Source of the DNA: an uncultured Rhizobium sp.
GTDB lineage: Bacteria > Pseudomonadota > Alphaproteobacteria > Rhizobiales > Rhizobiaceae
Length of the DNA: 64,000 bases
Assembly: GCA_945952315.1 (NCBI GenBank)
Contig: CAMFIE010000018.1
Coordinates: 1-64,000 of the forward strand
Direction of reading: 5' to 3'
The position numbers were made by a program, and so were the translations under genes. This document shows, in pieces, positions 34,566 to 44,280 of the stretch. Position 1 is the stretch's first letter. Each line of letters begins with the position of its first letter. The notes under the pieces are model-generated. The model was given only the letters and a program-made list of their open reading frames with translations. It was not told where the DNA came from and did not search any database.

Positions 34566-36119
34566 CTAGGCGAACCAGGTCAGTTTCGCGATATAGCCCC
34601 TGAGCATCGCATGGCCGGGATAGCTCACCCATCCCGCAACCGTATCGGCATATCCGTCGATGAACTGGTTGAACATCGGATTGATCAGGCCGCCTTCTTC
34701 CCAGACGATCCTCGCCATCTTGCCAAAGAGCTCCGTGCGCTTCGCCGCATCGGTTTCGGCTCTGGCCTGAAGCAGCAAGGCGTCGAAATCCTTGTTGCGG
34801 AAATGGGTATCGTTCCAGTCGGCGGTCGAGAGATACCCTACCGACCACATCTGGTCCTGGGTCGGGCGACCGCCCCAGTAGCTCGCGCAGAAGGGTTGCT
34901 TGTTCCACACTTCCGACCAGTAGCCATCGGCGGGTTCCCGTTTGACCTCCAGTGGTATCCCGGCCGCATTTGCTGTCTGTTGAAAGAGCTGTGCTGCGTC
35001 AACGGCACCTGTAAAGGCGGCATCGGAAACCCGAAGCACGATCGGCGATCCGTCATGTCCCGACTTCTTGTAGTAGTCTGCGGCTTTTTCGATGGAAAAT
35101 GCCCTCTGCGGCAGGCTGTTGTCGAAATAGAGGTAGGATTGGTTGATGGGAGTATCATTCCCGACCTCACCGAACCCGTTCAGGATTTTATCGACCATCT
35201 CCTGCCGGTTGATGGCATATTTGAGGGCAAGACGCAGGTTCTGATTGTCGAAAGGTGGCGTGTCGGTGTGCATGACGAACACATAGTGCCCCGGGCTTTC
35301 GGTAACGCTGACCTTGACGCCCGGCGCATTGCCGACAAGTTTGGCCACGCGCGGCGGGACCTTGTCGATCGCGTGCACCTGACCGGCCTGCATTGCCGCG
35401 ACACGGGCCGTATCGTCGTTGATGACCACGATTTCGTGGCTGTCGAAATGACCGACATCCTTGTTCCAGTGCCGGTCGAATTTTTCGAACCGGTAGCGCA
35501 CGCCCGGTTCTTCCTGCACCAGCCGATACGGGCCGGTGCCAATGCCATTGGCAGGGTTTTCCATGCCACCGTCGGGCTGGATCACCAGATGATAATCCAG
35601 CATCAGATACGGCAGATCGGCATCGGGTGTGGTGAGAACCAGCGTTACGCCATCGCCCTCTTCCCGGATTTCCTGAATGCCCCGCATCGCACCAAGCGCA
35701 CCGGACTTGGTCTTTTCACTGGAATGACGCTGAAGCGTCTTGGCGACGTCGCTTGCGGTCAGTGGTTTGCCATTGTGGAACTCAACGCCCTGGCGGATCT
35801 TGAAATGCCAGCGCTTGTTATCGTCCGATGCCTCCCAGCTCTCTGCAAGGGAGGGGAGCAGACTGCCGTCCGGCCCTTGCTCCAGCAGATAATCGCCAAA
35901 GGCGAAAAGGGCATAGGAACTTGCATTGCCGGTATTCAGCGCAGGGTCGAGCGTATCGGTGCTTTCACCGCCCTTCAGACCCAAAATGAAATTGCCGCCC
36001 TTTTTGGGCGTGTCGGCCATTGCCTTTCCCGGCAGCCACAAGCCTGTGGCGGCAAGACCGATGATGCCGGTGCTCATCAGAAAATTGCGGCGTGACACAT
36101 CTAAATGCGTTCTGGGCAT
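34566..36119 (-). CDS. ABC transporter substrate-binding protein, family 5
   Basis: The 517-residue periplasmic protein belongs to solute-binding family 5 (peptide, nickel, opine). The N-terminus has a Tat-like signal, SRRNFLMSTGIIGLAATGLWL, ending near AMADTPKKGG. Internal family blocks include ESWEASDDNKRWHFKIRQGVEFHNGKPLTASDVAKTL (in part) and LRLALKYAINRQEMVDKIL. GGAGGAGGT precedes the ATG at 36119. It heads the operon and is divergent from the MocR-type gene. Confidence 0.93.
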   Translation of the reverse strand: MPRTHLDVSRRNFLMSTGIIGLAATGLWLPGKAMADTPKKGGNFILGLKGGESTDTLDPALNTGNASSYALFAFGDYLLEQGPDGSLLPSLAESWEASDDNKRWHFKIRQGVEFHNGKPLTASDVAKTLQRHSSEKTKSGALGAMRGIQEIREEGDGVTLVLTTPDADLPYLMLDYHLVIQPDGGMENPANGIGTGPYRLVQEEPGVRYRFEKFDRHWNKDVGHFDSHEIVVINDDTARVAAMQAGQVHAIDKVPPRVAKLVGNAPGVKVSVTESPGHYVFVMHTDTPPFDNQNLRLALKYAINRQEMVDKILNGFGEVGNDTPINQSYLYFDNSLPQRAFSIEKAADYYKKSGHDGSPIVLRVSDAAFTGAVDAAQLFQQTANAAGIPLEVKREPADGYWSEVWNKQPFCASYWGGRPTQDQMWSVGYLSTADWNDTHFRNKDFDALLLQARAETDAAKRTELFGKMARIVWEEGGLINPMFNQFIDGYADTVAGWVSYPGHAMLRGYIAKLTWFA

Positions 36120-36414
36120 GCAAACCTCCTCCCATCGTGATGGCACAGATCGTCGAACGCCTTTCGAAACCCGTTGGTAAATCCGGTTCGCATTGGCTCG
36201 GACCTGCTTTTGCCTCCATGCGTCTGTGACGGGTTCCAGGCGAACACTGTCGCCCTCTCCCGGACCCGTCACAGCCGATCCATCGAACAAGGTTCACGAC
36301 CGGTTTGCGCAACGGATGATTGCATTCTCTATGAAGATTGTACCATAACAATAGCCAGTTTTTTCAATTTCGACCGGTCCACTTCTTGTGCCGGAACAGC
36401 TCTCGGGGATGCAG

Positions 36415-37899
36415 ATGAAGTGGGGTTTTGACTATATCGAGCTCAATCCGCATTCGGCGCTGCCCATGCACCGGCAGCTTTATGAGCATCTGCGCGACCT
36501 GATCCTGTCCGGTGCCATTACGGGTGGCACGAAGCTGCCGTCCTCGCGCATTCTCTCGCAAAAGCTTGGCGTGTCCCGGGCTACGGTCGTTACCGCTCTC
36601 GATCAGCTTGGGGCGGAAGGTTATGTTGAAACGGCCCATGGCAGCGGGACATTCGTGCAGGCAATCCCGAAATCGCGTCTCGGGCAGGCATCGGCCACCG
36701 CGCAGGCCACATCATCATCGCAACCGTCCCTCTCCGCTGCGGCATCGCGAATGCTGTGGTGGGATGCCCGCGCAACAACGGTGCCGCTGCGCCATCTGCA
36801 CATGTCTGCCCCCGATCACCGTCTGTTCCCGACCGCGCTTTGGGCACGGCTGACGAAGGAGGTTTTCGCCCGCTGGGACATGCAGCCGATGACTTATCGG
36901 CAGAACGCGGATCCCTCACCGCTGGAAGAGCAGATTGCGCGTTACGTGACGGTCAGCCGCGGGATCAATTGCACGGCAGAAGAAGTTGTCACGACCTTTG
37001 GCGGCCATCATGCGGTGACACTGCTGGCCGAGCTTCTGCTTGATCCCGGTGACAAGGTCGCATTTGAAGAACCGGGCATGGCTGCCATACGGTCGATTTT
37101 TCTCTCCAGGGGCTGCACGGTCGTTCCGATGTGGGTTGATGGGCAAGGCGCAAATCCTGACAGCCTGCGATCCCAGCCTGTGAAGCTGGCATTTGTGACG
37201 GCGGCCAAACAGCAACCGCTCAATATAGCTATGCCCGCCGCACGAAAGCTTGAGCTGCTGCATTGGGCCGCCGACAAGGGAGCGCTGATCATCGAAGATG
37301 ATCTCGGCAGCGAGTTTCGCTATCAGGGGCGGCCGATCCCGCCGCTGAAGGCCATGGATCAGACGGGCTCGGTGATCTATGTCGGCTCTTTCAGCATGAG
37401 CCTGCTGCAGACATTGCGCGTCGGCTTCATGGTGATGCCGAAACAGCTCGCAGCCCATTGCCGGAAGCTCATTCAGGTCCGGTATCGCGCCACGCCGCAA
37501 CTCACCGAACTTACGGTTGCGCGTTTCATCGAGGATGGCCATTTCGGCCGCCATTTGCACCGGATGCGCCAGATCTATGCCCGGCGCCAAAGGCATTTGC
37601 TCTCCATTCTGGAGCGCGACTTTGGCGATGTGTTTGAACCACCCGACTTCGCCGCAGGCTTCTACAATGTGTGTTATTTCAAGGATCAGGGCGTGGATGA
37701 AGATGCCATAACGCTCCGGTGCCGGGATCAGGGCTTCGGTATCGAACAGCTGTCGATCTACTATGCGAGCCGTCAGAGCCCCCGCAAGGCATTGCTTCTG
37801 GGATTTGCAGCATCCGATGAAAGAGAGATCGACCGAAGCTGTCAAATGCTTCGGGCGATCATGTCCACTGGGCGTCCAAAGAGGGTCGCTGCATGCTGA
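36415..37899 (+). CDS. MocR-type GntR regulator lacking the PLP lysine
   Basis: The 494-residue protein has an N-terminal GntR winged helix (ALPMHRQLYEHLRDLIL ... LPSSRILSQKLGVSRATV) and a C-terminal aminotransferase fold-type I domain. In MocR/GabR proteins PLP is bound by Lys in a YVGTFSK-type motif and contacted by Tyr in VIEDDYDSEF. Here the first reads YVGSFSMSL (Met328, codon ATG at 37396-37398) and the second IIEDDLGSEF (Leu297). The Asp pair is kept. It is divergent from the ABC operon, its likely target. Start chosen at 36415 for spacing from GGGG. Confidence 0.9.
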   Translation: MKWGFDYIELNPHSALPMHRQLYEHLRDLILSGAITGGTKLPSSRILSQKLGVSRATVVTALDQLGAEGYVETAHGSGTFVQAIPKSRLGQASATAQATSSSQPSLSAAASRMLWWDARATTVPLRHLHMSAPDHRLFPTALWARLTKEVFARWDMQPMTYRQNADPSPLEEQIARYVTVSRGINCTAEEVVTTFGGHHAVTLLAELLLDPGDKVAFEEPGMAAIRSIFLSRGCTVVPMWVDGQGANPDSLRSQPVKLAFVTAAKQQPLNIAMPAARKLELLHWAADKGALIIEDDLGSEFRYQGRPIPPLKAMDQTGSVIYVGSFSMSLLQTLRVGFMVMPKQLAAHCRKLIQVRYRATPQLTELTVARFIEDGHFGRHLHRMRQIYARRQRHLLSILERDFGDVFEPPDFAAGFYNVCYFKDQGVDEDAITLRCRDQGFGIEQLSIYYASRQSPRKALLLGFAASDEREIDRSCQMLRAIMSTGRPKRVAAC

Positions 37900-37965
37900 A
37901 GACGCCGTGCGCGTTCCCCTTATGCTGGAAACGCAAAAGGGGAACGAGGCGACGTTCAGAATCGT

Positions 37966-38415
37966 TTACTGGCCAAGGCCGGCTATCGCGGCCTCGAGGC
38001 GCTCATGCGCCTTCGGCGGCAGCTTGCCGTTTTTGATCGCGTCAATATTGGCAGGCTTGTCGCCAACCACGACGAGGCCGACCATGCCCATGCCGACATG
38101 CGGCGCGCATTTCACCGCATAGGCACCCGGCACCGTGAAGGTGATCTTCACCGTCTCGTTCATCTTGCCCTTGAAGGCCTCTGCACCGGCCGGGATCATG
38201 TCCTTGATCGTTTCGGCATTATGGCCCTTGTCTGTCGGGATGAAGGTGACGGTGTCGCCCGGCTGAACCTTGGTCAGCGCCGGCTCGAATACCATCAGGC
38301 CATCCTTGCCCTTGTTCAGCAGGTGAACCTCGAAATCGGCGGCGGATGCAGCACCGGCAAACGAGAGGGCAAGAGCGGCGCCGATCAGCGCGTGCGAAAA
38401 GCGGAACATCTTCAT
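37966..38415 (-). CDS. Pseudoazurin
   Basis: This periplasmic blue copper protein carries electrons to reductases of denitrification, here most likely nitrous oxide reductase. After a 25-residue signal ([13 protein letters not shown]) the mature part keeps the copper ligands: His in KGHNAETIK and the Cys, His and Met of CAPHVGMGM. Length is 149 residues. AAGGAG precedes the ATG at 38415. A TTGCG-N4-ATCAA box lies about 80 bases upstream. Confidence 0.94.
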   Translation of the reverse strand: MKMFRFSHALIGAALALSFAGAASAADFEVHLLNKGKDGLMVFEPALTKVQPGDTVTFIPTDKGHNAETIKDMIPAGAEAFKGKMNETVKITFTVPGAYAVKCAPHVGMGMVGLVVVGDKPANIDAIKNGKLPPKAHERLEAAIAGLGQ

Positions 38416-38490
38416 TTCTCCTTGAGTAACCGTCGCGGCTTCTGCGCCGCAGGCGTGGCTCAAGAGATAGCGGAACGAAAAATCCGCACT

Positions 38491-38504
38491 TTGCGCAGCA
38501 TCAA
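38491..38504. promoter_or_regulatory. FNR/NnrR-type box before pseudoazurin
   Basis: TTGCG-CAGC-ATCAA combines an NnrR-like half TTGCG with an FNR-like half ATCAA and has the 5-4-5 spacing of CRP/FNR-family sites. Its centre is 82 bases upstream of the pseudoazurin ATG (minus strand). Confidence 0.5.
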
Positions 38505-38528
38505 ACAGAATTGACAAAACATAAGGTG

Positions 38529-39221
38529 CTACTTCTCGCCTTCGGCCAGTCGTGCCAGAGCCTTCATGTCGCGCACCAGCAGTTTCTGGCGTCCCCCTTC
38601 CACAAGGCCGCGGCCTTCCCATGCGCTCAGCAGACGGGACACGGTGTGCAAGGTAGTGCCCGTCATCTCGGCGATGTCCTGCCTTGATATCTGGAAATCG
38701 ATGCGCATGCCGCCGTCTTCCGGTTTGCCTGCCTTTTCGGTCAGGCGCAGCACCGCATGCGCCACCCGGCGCTCCACTTCCTGCGTCGACATTTCGCGGA
38801 TGCGCGTATGGGCCTCCTCCAGCCGGTTGCCGATTGTCTGAAGGGCAGAAACGGCAAGGGACGGATTTTGCTCGACAAAGAAGGACCAGAGTGCGGTCGG
38901 CCAGGCGAGATAGAGGCTCTCGGCGGCGGCAAAGGCCGTGCCCGGATAATCGGCGCGCTGCAGCGCTTTTGCGAAACCGAAAAGATCGCCCGGATGCACC
39001 ACCCGCACGATGATCTGCTGTCCGTCGGGTGTGACCTGCGTCACCTTGAGGCGCCCGTTCAAGAGCAGGAAGAAATGATTGGCGGGCGTGCCCTGCACGA
39101 AGACCGCTTCACCTTGTGCCACACGTGCCGAGGTTGCATGCGACAGGATCTGGTCGAGATCTGCGTCGCTCATTCCGGAAAACAGCGACAGCGGTTTGAC
39201 GATGCTGCGATCAATGCGCAC
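38529..39221 (-). CDS. nnrR: NnrR-type CRP/FNR family regulator
   Basis: The 230-residue protein has an N-terminal cyclic-nucleotide-binding-like beta-roll and a C-terminal winged helix, [30 protein letters not shown]. It has no cysteine cluster, so it is not FNR; the block ending [11 protein letters not shown] with GGRQKL matches NnrR, the nitric oxide-responsive activator of denitrification genes in Rhizobiaceae. It stands between pseudoazurin and the DUF2249 gene, on the same strand, next to nos genes. Confidence 0.85.
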   Translation of the reverse strand: MRIDRSIVKPLSLFSGMSDADLDQILSHATSARVAQGEAVFVQGTPANHFFLLLNGRLKVTQVTPDGQQIIVRVVHPGDLFGFAKALQRADYPGTAFAAAESLYLAWPTALWSFFVEQNPSLAVSALQTIGNRLEEAHTRIREMSTQEVERRVAHAVLRLTEKAGKPEDGGMRIDFQISRQDIAEMTGTTLHTVSRLLSAWEGRGLVEGGRQKLLVRDMKALARLAEGEK

Positions 39222-39382
39222 AGATCAGGTTTCCTCTTTCATCCCTGCATTGCAGGATCATCCCCTGATCATCAGGAGAGGATGGTCTGCATTGCTACAC
39301 TGTGGATCGGGAAAGGAAAACCCGTTCATTTTCATGCGCCACGGGCACGGCTCAGGTCTGGTTGCCGAATGGCGTGCGGGGA

Positions 39383-39883
39383 TCACCCCCGCCGGATCAG
39401 CATGCGGTAGATTTCGCCGCTGCTGTCAAAATTACCCACCCAGCGGTGGTTGCGGCGGGTGAGATCGGAATAGAGGAATTCGGGCTCGCGGGCGAAGAGC
39501 ACAAAGAGCACGGCGCCTTCCGGCATGCCGTCCAGGGCCTGAAGGGTGCGGCGTGCACTGCTCACGTCATCCAGTTCGGTGAGGTCGAAATGATGCAAGG
39601 GGTCCGGCCAGACCAGCGGGGAAGGAATGCTGTCGCCTATCTCCGGCAAAGCATCGCGCGGTGTGAACAGCACCTCGCAGTCGCCGTTCGGCTGGTCGAC
39701 CGGATGGGCGTCGAACCCACGCTCGGAAAGCATCCTGAACAGCGGCTCGGGTCTGAAAGGGGCGAGCAGCCTGAAGGACTGGCCCACCGTCAATCGGCCG
39801 ATCTCGGCATTGATAGCGTCCAGCGGATGGCCACCGGCCGCGATCAGGGGCCGGACATCGAGAAAGAGCGGTTCGGTCGGCAT
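39383..39883 (-). CDS. DUF2249 domain protein
   Basis: The 166-residue cytosolic protein has a DUF2249 core near the N-terminus: LDVRPLIAAGGHPLDAINAEIGRL and SFRLLAPFRPEPLFRMLSERGFD. The C-terminal half is distinct. DUF2249 proteins cluster with denitrification and hemerythrin genes, and their exact role is unknown. It is upstream of nnrR and divergent from nosR, with a perfect NnrR-type palindrome in the shared gap. The ATG at 39883 is preferred over a TTG further up. Confidence 0.82.
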   Translation of the reverse strand: MPTEPLFLDVRPLIAAGGHPLDAINAEIGRLTVGQSFRLLAPFRPEPLFRMLSERGFDAHPVDQPNGDCEVLFTPRDALPEIGDSIPSPLVWPDPLHHFDLTELDDVSSARRTLQALDGMPEGAVLFVLFAREPEFLYSDLTRRNHRWVGNFDSSGEIYRMLIRRG

Positions 39884-39986
39884 GGTCTTCAGTCCTTGTG
39901 CAATCAATAGTCACCGGGGTGCAATCATCTCATTATCGGCGCGGTGGCCTCCATCCTCAAGCATAAGCGATCCGACGTGAGCGACT

Positions 39987-40000
39987 TTGCGCATTCGCAA
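39987..40000. promoter_or_regulatory. NnrR-type palindrome in the nosR/DUF2249 promoter region
   Basis: TTGCG-CATT-CGCAA is a perfect 5-4-5 palindrome of the form reported for NnrR-controlled promoters (TTGNG-N4-CNCAA). It lies 157 bases before the nosR ATG and 104 bases before the DUF2249 ATG, so it could serve either promoter. Confidence 0.55.
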
Positions 40001-40156
40001 ACAGCCGCAAGATGATCTGCTGCCATTTCGAGCCGCTTTCGGTCGGCGCCACCGCATGCCTCGCATGGCATGAACGCTTCGCAGTTTGTCCCAGCACAAA
40101 GACGGTCTTTCCCGACGAACTAGTGTCCCCGCCAGATATCGGGGGTTACACGCGCC

Positions 40157-42325
40157 ATGAAATTCATTCGTCTTGTGCTTTTGGTTATCGCCAGCCTTTG
40201 TCTGGCCGCCCAGGCGCATGCTGAAACGAAATTGCAGCAATATCTGCCGGAACAGACCGCATCCGATCTGGTTCCCGGGGCAGATGGTTTCGGGCCTGTT
40301 CGCGCAGATCTTGCTGTTGCCCCGGTGCTAAAGAATGGCCAGCCAGTGGCCTGGGTCTTTCTGACTTCCGATTTTGTCGGCACGACCGGTTATTCCGGCA
40401 AGCCGATCCACACCCTGGTTGCCGTCGACAAGGACGCGCGGATCGTTGGCGTCAAGCTCGTCAAGCATTCCGAACCCATCGTGCTCATCGGTATTCCCGA
40501 AGCCAAGGTCAAGGCGCTGGTTGCGAGCTATGCCGGTCTCGATCTGGTCAAGGAAGCGAAATCGGGCGGCACGACGCATGAGGTGAACATCATCTCCGGC
40601 GCAACCGTCACGGTGATGGTGATCGACGATTCCATCATCCGGTCCGGCCTCAAGGTCGCCCGTGCGCTCGGCCTCGGCGGACTGACGGCGGATGTGGCCA
40701 ATGCCGGGCCACGCTACGCGGTAGACCCCGCTGCCGCGTCGCCTGCCGACTGGACGGAGGCAGAAGGTGATGGAACGGTGCGCAGGCTGGCGCTCGATGT
40801 GGGGCAGGTCAATGCCGCCTTTGCCGGTGATCCCGATCCCCGTGCCCGCGAACGGGCGCTGACCGACACGCCGGAGACAACCTTTATAGACATGCGGGTC
40901 GCGCTGGTTTCGGTGCCCGCCATCGGCAAGGCATTGCTCGGGCCGCAACAGGACACCAATCTCCGCGCCTGGATGAAGACGGGTGATGAAGCCATCGCGA
41001 TCTTCGCGAACGGCCTCTATTCCTTCAAGGGGTCGGGCTATGTGCGCGGCGGCATTTTTGACCGCATCGTGCTGATCCAGGACGATGTTTCCGTGCGCTT
41101 CCATGATCGCGACCACCGCCGTGCGGGCAGTATCGCCCTTGCCGGAGCCCCTGAATTTGCCGAGATGGATCTCTTCCGCATCCCGGCAGGGCTTGGTTTC
41201 GATCCGGCCAAGCCGTTCCGCATCCAGCTTCTCGCCCATCGCGATGTCGGCCCGGTCGAGAAAGTGTTCCACACATTCGAGCTCGGCTACCAGCTGCCGC
41301 AGAAATATCTCCACGCCATAACCGCGCCTGCCGCCGAGGCAAAGCCTGCCACGATTGCCGAGGCGGATCGGCCCGAAGCTGCGGCGCAGGCCGATCTGTG
41401 GAAGCGTATCTGGCGGGATTCGAAGGTGAAGATTGCCGTGCTCGCCACGATGCTGCTCGTGCTGACGGCCGCGTTCTTCTTCCAGACGTTCGCCACCCGC
41501 AATGCGAAAGCCTTCTCGATCTTCCGCATCGGCTTCCTGCTGGTCACGCTTGTCTTTCTCGGCTGGTATGCCAATGCGCAGCTCTCCGTCGTGAACCTCA
41601 TGGCGCTGTTCGGCAGCCTTGTCAGCGGCTTCAGCTGGCAGGCCTTCCTGCTCGATCCGCTGACGTTCATCCTGTGGTTTTCGGTGGCCGCCGCGCTGCT
41701 CTTCTGGGGACGGGGTGCCTATTGCGGCTGGCTTTGCCCCTTCGGTGCGCTGCAGGAGCTGACAAACAAGGTTGCGCGCCGGTTCCACGTTCCGCAATGG
41801 ACATTGCCCTGGGGACTGCACGAGCGGCTCTGGCCGGTCAAGTACATGATCTTCCTTGGCCTTTTTGGCGCCTCGCTGATGAGCGTCGAGCAGGCGGAGC
41901 ATCTCGCCGAGATCGAGCCTTTCAAGACGGCGATCATCCTGAAGTTCATCCGTGCCTGGCCTTTCGTTGCCTATGCGGTGGCCTTGCTGGTCGCGGGGCT
42001 CTTCGTCGAACGCTTCTATTGCCGCTATCTGTGCCCGCTCGGCGCGGCGCTGGCGATCCCCGCCCGCATGCGCATGTTCGACTGGCTGAAGCGCTATCAC
42101 GAATGCGGAAACCCCTGCCAGACCTGCGCCATCCAGTGCCCGGTGCAGGCCATTCACAAGACCGGCGAGATCAACCCCAACGAGTGCATCAACTGCCTGC
42201 ACTGTCAGGTGCTCTACCAGTCCACGAGCGTCTGCCCCGTCGTGATCAAGAAAATGAAATCGCGCGCGAAGCTCGCTGCGAGCTCGGGCGGGGCACCCAT
42301 CCAGGCCGTCACCGACAAACCATAA
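40157..42325 (+). CDS. nosR: NosR, membrane regulator/electron donor for N2O reductase
   Basis: NosR is an inner-membrane flavo-iron-sulfur protein needed for nosZ expression and activity. The 722-residue product has a signal segment, a periplasmic FMN-binding domain (NIISGATVTVMV, flavin-attachment Thr) in the first 200 residues, five or more membrane segments between about 420 and 620, and a cytosolic tail with CGNPCQTCAIQCP and CINCLHC ferredoxin motifs. It heads the nos operon and precedes nosZ by 18 bases. Confidence 0.95.
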   Translation: MKFIRLVLLVIASLCLAAQAHAETKLQQYLPEQTASDLVPGADGFGPVRADLAVAPVLKNGQPVAWVFLTSDFVGTTGYSGKPIHTLVAVDKDARIVGVKLVKHSEPIVLIGIPEAKVKALVASYAGLDLVKEAKSGGTTHEVNIISGATVTVMVIDDSIIRSGLKVARALGLGGLTADVANAGPRYAVDPAAASPADWTEAEGDGTVRRLALDVGQVNAAFAGDPDPRARERALTDTPETTFIDMRVALVSVPAIGKALLGPQQDTNLRAWMKTGDEAIAIFANGLYSFKGSGYVRGGIFDRIVLIQDDVSVRFHDRDHRRAGSIALAGAPEFAEMDLFRIPAGLGFDPAKPFRIQLLAHRDVGPVEKVFHTFELGYQLPQKYLHAITAPAAEAKPATIAEADRPEAAAQADLWKRIWRDSKVKIAVLATMLLVLTAAFFFQTFATRNAKAFSIFRIGFLLVTLVFLGWYANAQLSVVNLMALFGSLVSGFSWQAFLLDPLTFILWFSVAAALLFWGRGAYCGWLCPFGALQELTNKVARRFHVPQWTLPWGLHERLWPVKYMIFLGLFGASLMSVEQAEHLAEIEPFKTAIILKFIRAWPFVAYAVALLVAGLFVERFYCRYLCPLGAALAIPARMRMFDWLKRYHECGNPCQTCAIQCPVQAIHKTGEINPNECINCLHCQVLYQSTSVCPVVIKKMKSRAKLAASSGGAPIQAVTDKP

Positions 42326-42343
42326 CCAGGAAAGGATAGGATC

Positions 42344-44275
42344 ATGGAGACGAAGGAACAGAAAGGGCTGAGCCGCCGCGCGCTGTTCAGCATGACGGCC
42401 GGGGGGGCCGTCGTTGCGGGTGCTGTCGGCACCGCCGCACTCGGCATCGGGGCAGCCGGCGTACCGGACCTTGCCAAGGCAGGCGAAAAATCCGCCGACG
42501 GATCGGTCGCTCCCGGCAAGCTCGACAGCTATTACGGCTTCTGGTCATCCGGCCAGTCCGGCGAGATGCGCATTCTCGGCATTCCCTCGATGCGCGAGCT
42601 GATGCGCGTGCCGGTGTTCAACCGCTGCTCGGCCACCGGCTGGGGTCAGACGAACGAGTCGATCCGCATCCACCAGCGCACCATGACGGAGAAGACCAGG
42701 AAGCAGCTTGCCGCCAATGGCAAGAAGATCCATGACAACGGGGATCTGCATCACGTCCACATGTCCTTCACCGAGGGCAAGTATGACGGTCGCTATCTGT
42801 TCATGAACGACAAGGCCAATACCCGCGTCGCCCGCGTGCGCTGCGACGTGATGAAGCCGGATGCGATCCTCGAAATCCCGAATGCCAAGGGTATCCACGG
42901 CCTGCGCCCGCAGAAGTGGCCGCGCACCAACTACGTCTTCTGCAACGGCGAGGATGAGGCACCGCTGGTCAACGACGGTTCGACCATGAAGGATGTCTCC
43001 ACCTATGTGAACATCTTCTCCGCCATCGATGCCGAAAAGTGGGAGGTCGCCTGGCAGGTCCAGGTGTCGGGCAATCTCGACAATTGCGATGCGGACTACG
43101 AGGGCAAGTGGGCCTTTTCCACCAGCTACAATTCCGAGATGGGCATGACGCTCGAGGACATGACGAAATCCGAAATGGACCATGTCGTCGTCTTCAACAT
43201 TGCCGAGATCGAAAAGGCGATCGCAGCCGGAAATTTCAAGGAAATCAACGGTGTGAAGGTGCTTGACGGCCGCAAGGAAGCCAAGTCGCAGTTCACCCGC
43301 TATATCCCGGTGGCCAACAATCCGCACGGCTGCAACATGGCACCCGACAAGAAGCACCTGTGCATCGGCGGCAAGCTATCGCCGACCGTCACCGTGCTCG
43401 ACGTGACCAGGTTCGACGCCCTCTTCACCGACAATGCCGATCCGCGCAGCGCAGTCGTTGCTGAGCCGGAGCTGGGGCTCGGGCCGCTCCATACCGCCTT
43501 CGACGGTCGCGGCAATGCCTATACATCGCTCTTCCTCGACAGCCAGGTCGTGAAGTGGAACATCGAGGATGCAATCAAGGCCTTCAGTGGCGAAAAGATC
43601 AACCCGATCAAGGACAAGCTCGACGTGCAGTATCAGCCGGGCCATCTGAAGACGGTGATGGGCGAAACGCTTGATGCCTCCAGCGACTGGCTGGTCTGCC
43701 TCTGCAAGTTCTCCAAGGACCGCTTCCTGAATGTCGGCCCGCTGAAGCCGGAGAACGACCAGCTCATCGATATCTCCGGCGACAAGATGGTGCTCGTCCA
43801 TGACGGCCCGAATTTTGCCGAGCCGCACGATGCCATAGCGGTTGCACCTTCCATCCTGCCGAATATCCGTTCGATCTGGGACCGGCAGGACAAGATGTGG
43901 GCGGAGACCCGCAAGCAGGCCGAGGCCGACGGTGTGAATATCGATGAATGGACCGACAAGGTCGTGCGCGATGGCGACAAGGTGCGCGTCTACCTCACAT
44001 CGGTTGCCCCGGCCTTCAGCCAGACGAGCTTTACCGTGAAGGAGGGTGACGAGGTGACCGTCATTGTCACCAATCTCGACGAGATCGAGGACCTGACGCA
44101 TGGCTTCACCATGGGCAACCACGGCGTCGCCATGGAAATCGGCCCGCAGCAGACGAGTTCCGTCACCTTCGTGGCCGCCAATCCCGGTGTCTACTGGTAT
44201 TACTGCCAGTGGTTCTGCCATGCGCTGCACATGGAAATGCGCGGCCGCATGTTCGTCGAGCCGAAGGGAGCCTGA
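42344..44275 (+). CDS. nosZ: Nitrous oxide reductase
   Basis: NosZ reduces N2O to N2 in the periplasm. The 643-residue precursor has a Tat signal ([21 protein letters not shown]), a seven-bladed propeller with the CuZ site, including LHHVHMSF and NNPHGCNM histidines, and a cupredoxin C-domain with the CuA ligands: His in [10 protein letters not shown] and [12 protein letters not shown]. The Tat signal marks it as clade I (typical) NosZ. AGGAAAGGATAGG precedes the ATG. Confidence 0.97.
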   Translation: METKEQKGLSRRALFSMTAGGAVVAGAVGTAALGIGAAGVPDLAKAGEKSADGSVAPGKLDSYYGFWSSGQSGEMRILGIPSMRELMRVPVFNRCSATGWGQTNESIRIHQRTMTEKTRKQLAANGKKIHDNGDLHHVHMSFTEGKYDGRYLFMNDKANTRVARVRCDVMKPDAILEIPNAKGIHGLRPQKWPRTNYVFCNGEDEAPLVNDGSTMKDVSTYVNIFSAIDAEKWEVAWQVQVSGNLDNCDADYEGKWAFSTSYNSEMGMTLEDMTKSEMDHVVVFNIAEIEKAIAAGNFKEINGVKVLDGRKEAKSQFTRYIPVANNPHGCNMAPDKKHLCIGGKLSPTVTVLDVTRFDALFTDNADPRSAVVAEPELGLGPLHTAFDGRGNAYTSLFLDSQVVKWNIEDAIKAFSGEKINPIKDKLDVQYQPGHLKTVMGETLDASSDWLVCLCKFSKDRFLNVGPLKPENDQLIDISGDKMVLVHDGPNFAEPHDAIAVAPSILPNIRSIWDRQDKMWAETRKQAEADGVNIDEWTDKVVRDGDKVRVYLTSVAPAFSQTSFTVKEGDEVTVIVTNLDEIEDLTHGFTMGNHGVAMEIGPQQTSSVTFVAANPGVYWYYCQWFCHALHMEMRGRMFVEPKGA

Positions 44276-44280
44276 TCGCC

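Noticed and set aside
37966-38622. Longer pseudoazurin start at 38622
   Set aside because: The added N-terminal 69 residues would precede a complete signal peptide; the ATG at 38415 has a clear AAGGAG site.
42344-44275. Clade II (atypical) nosZ
   Set aside because: The precursor has a Tat-type SRR signal and the operon order nosRZDFYLX, which is the clade I pattern.
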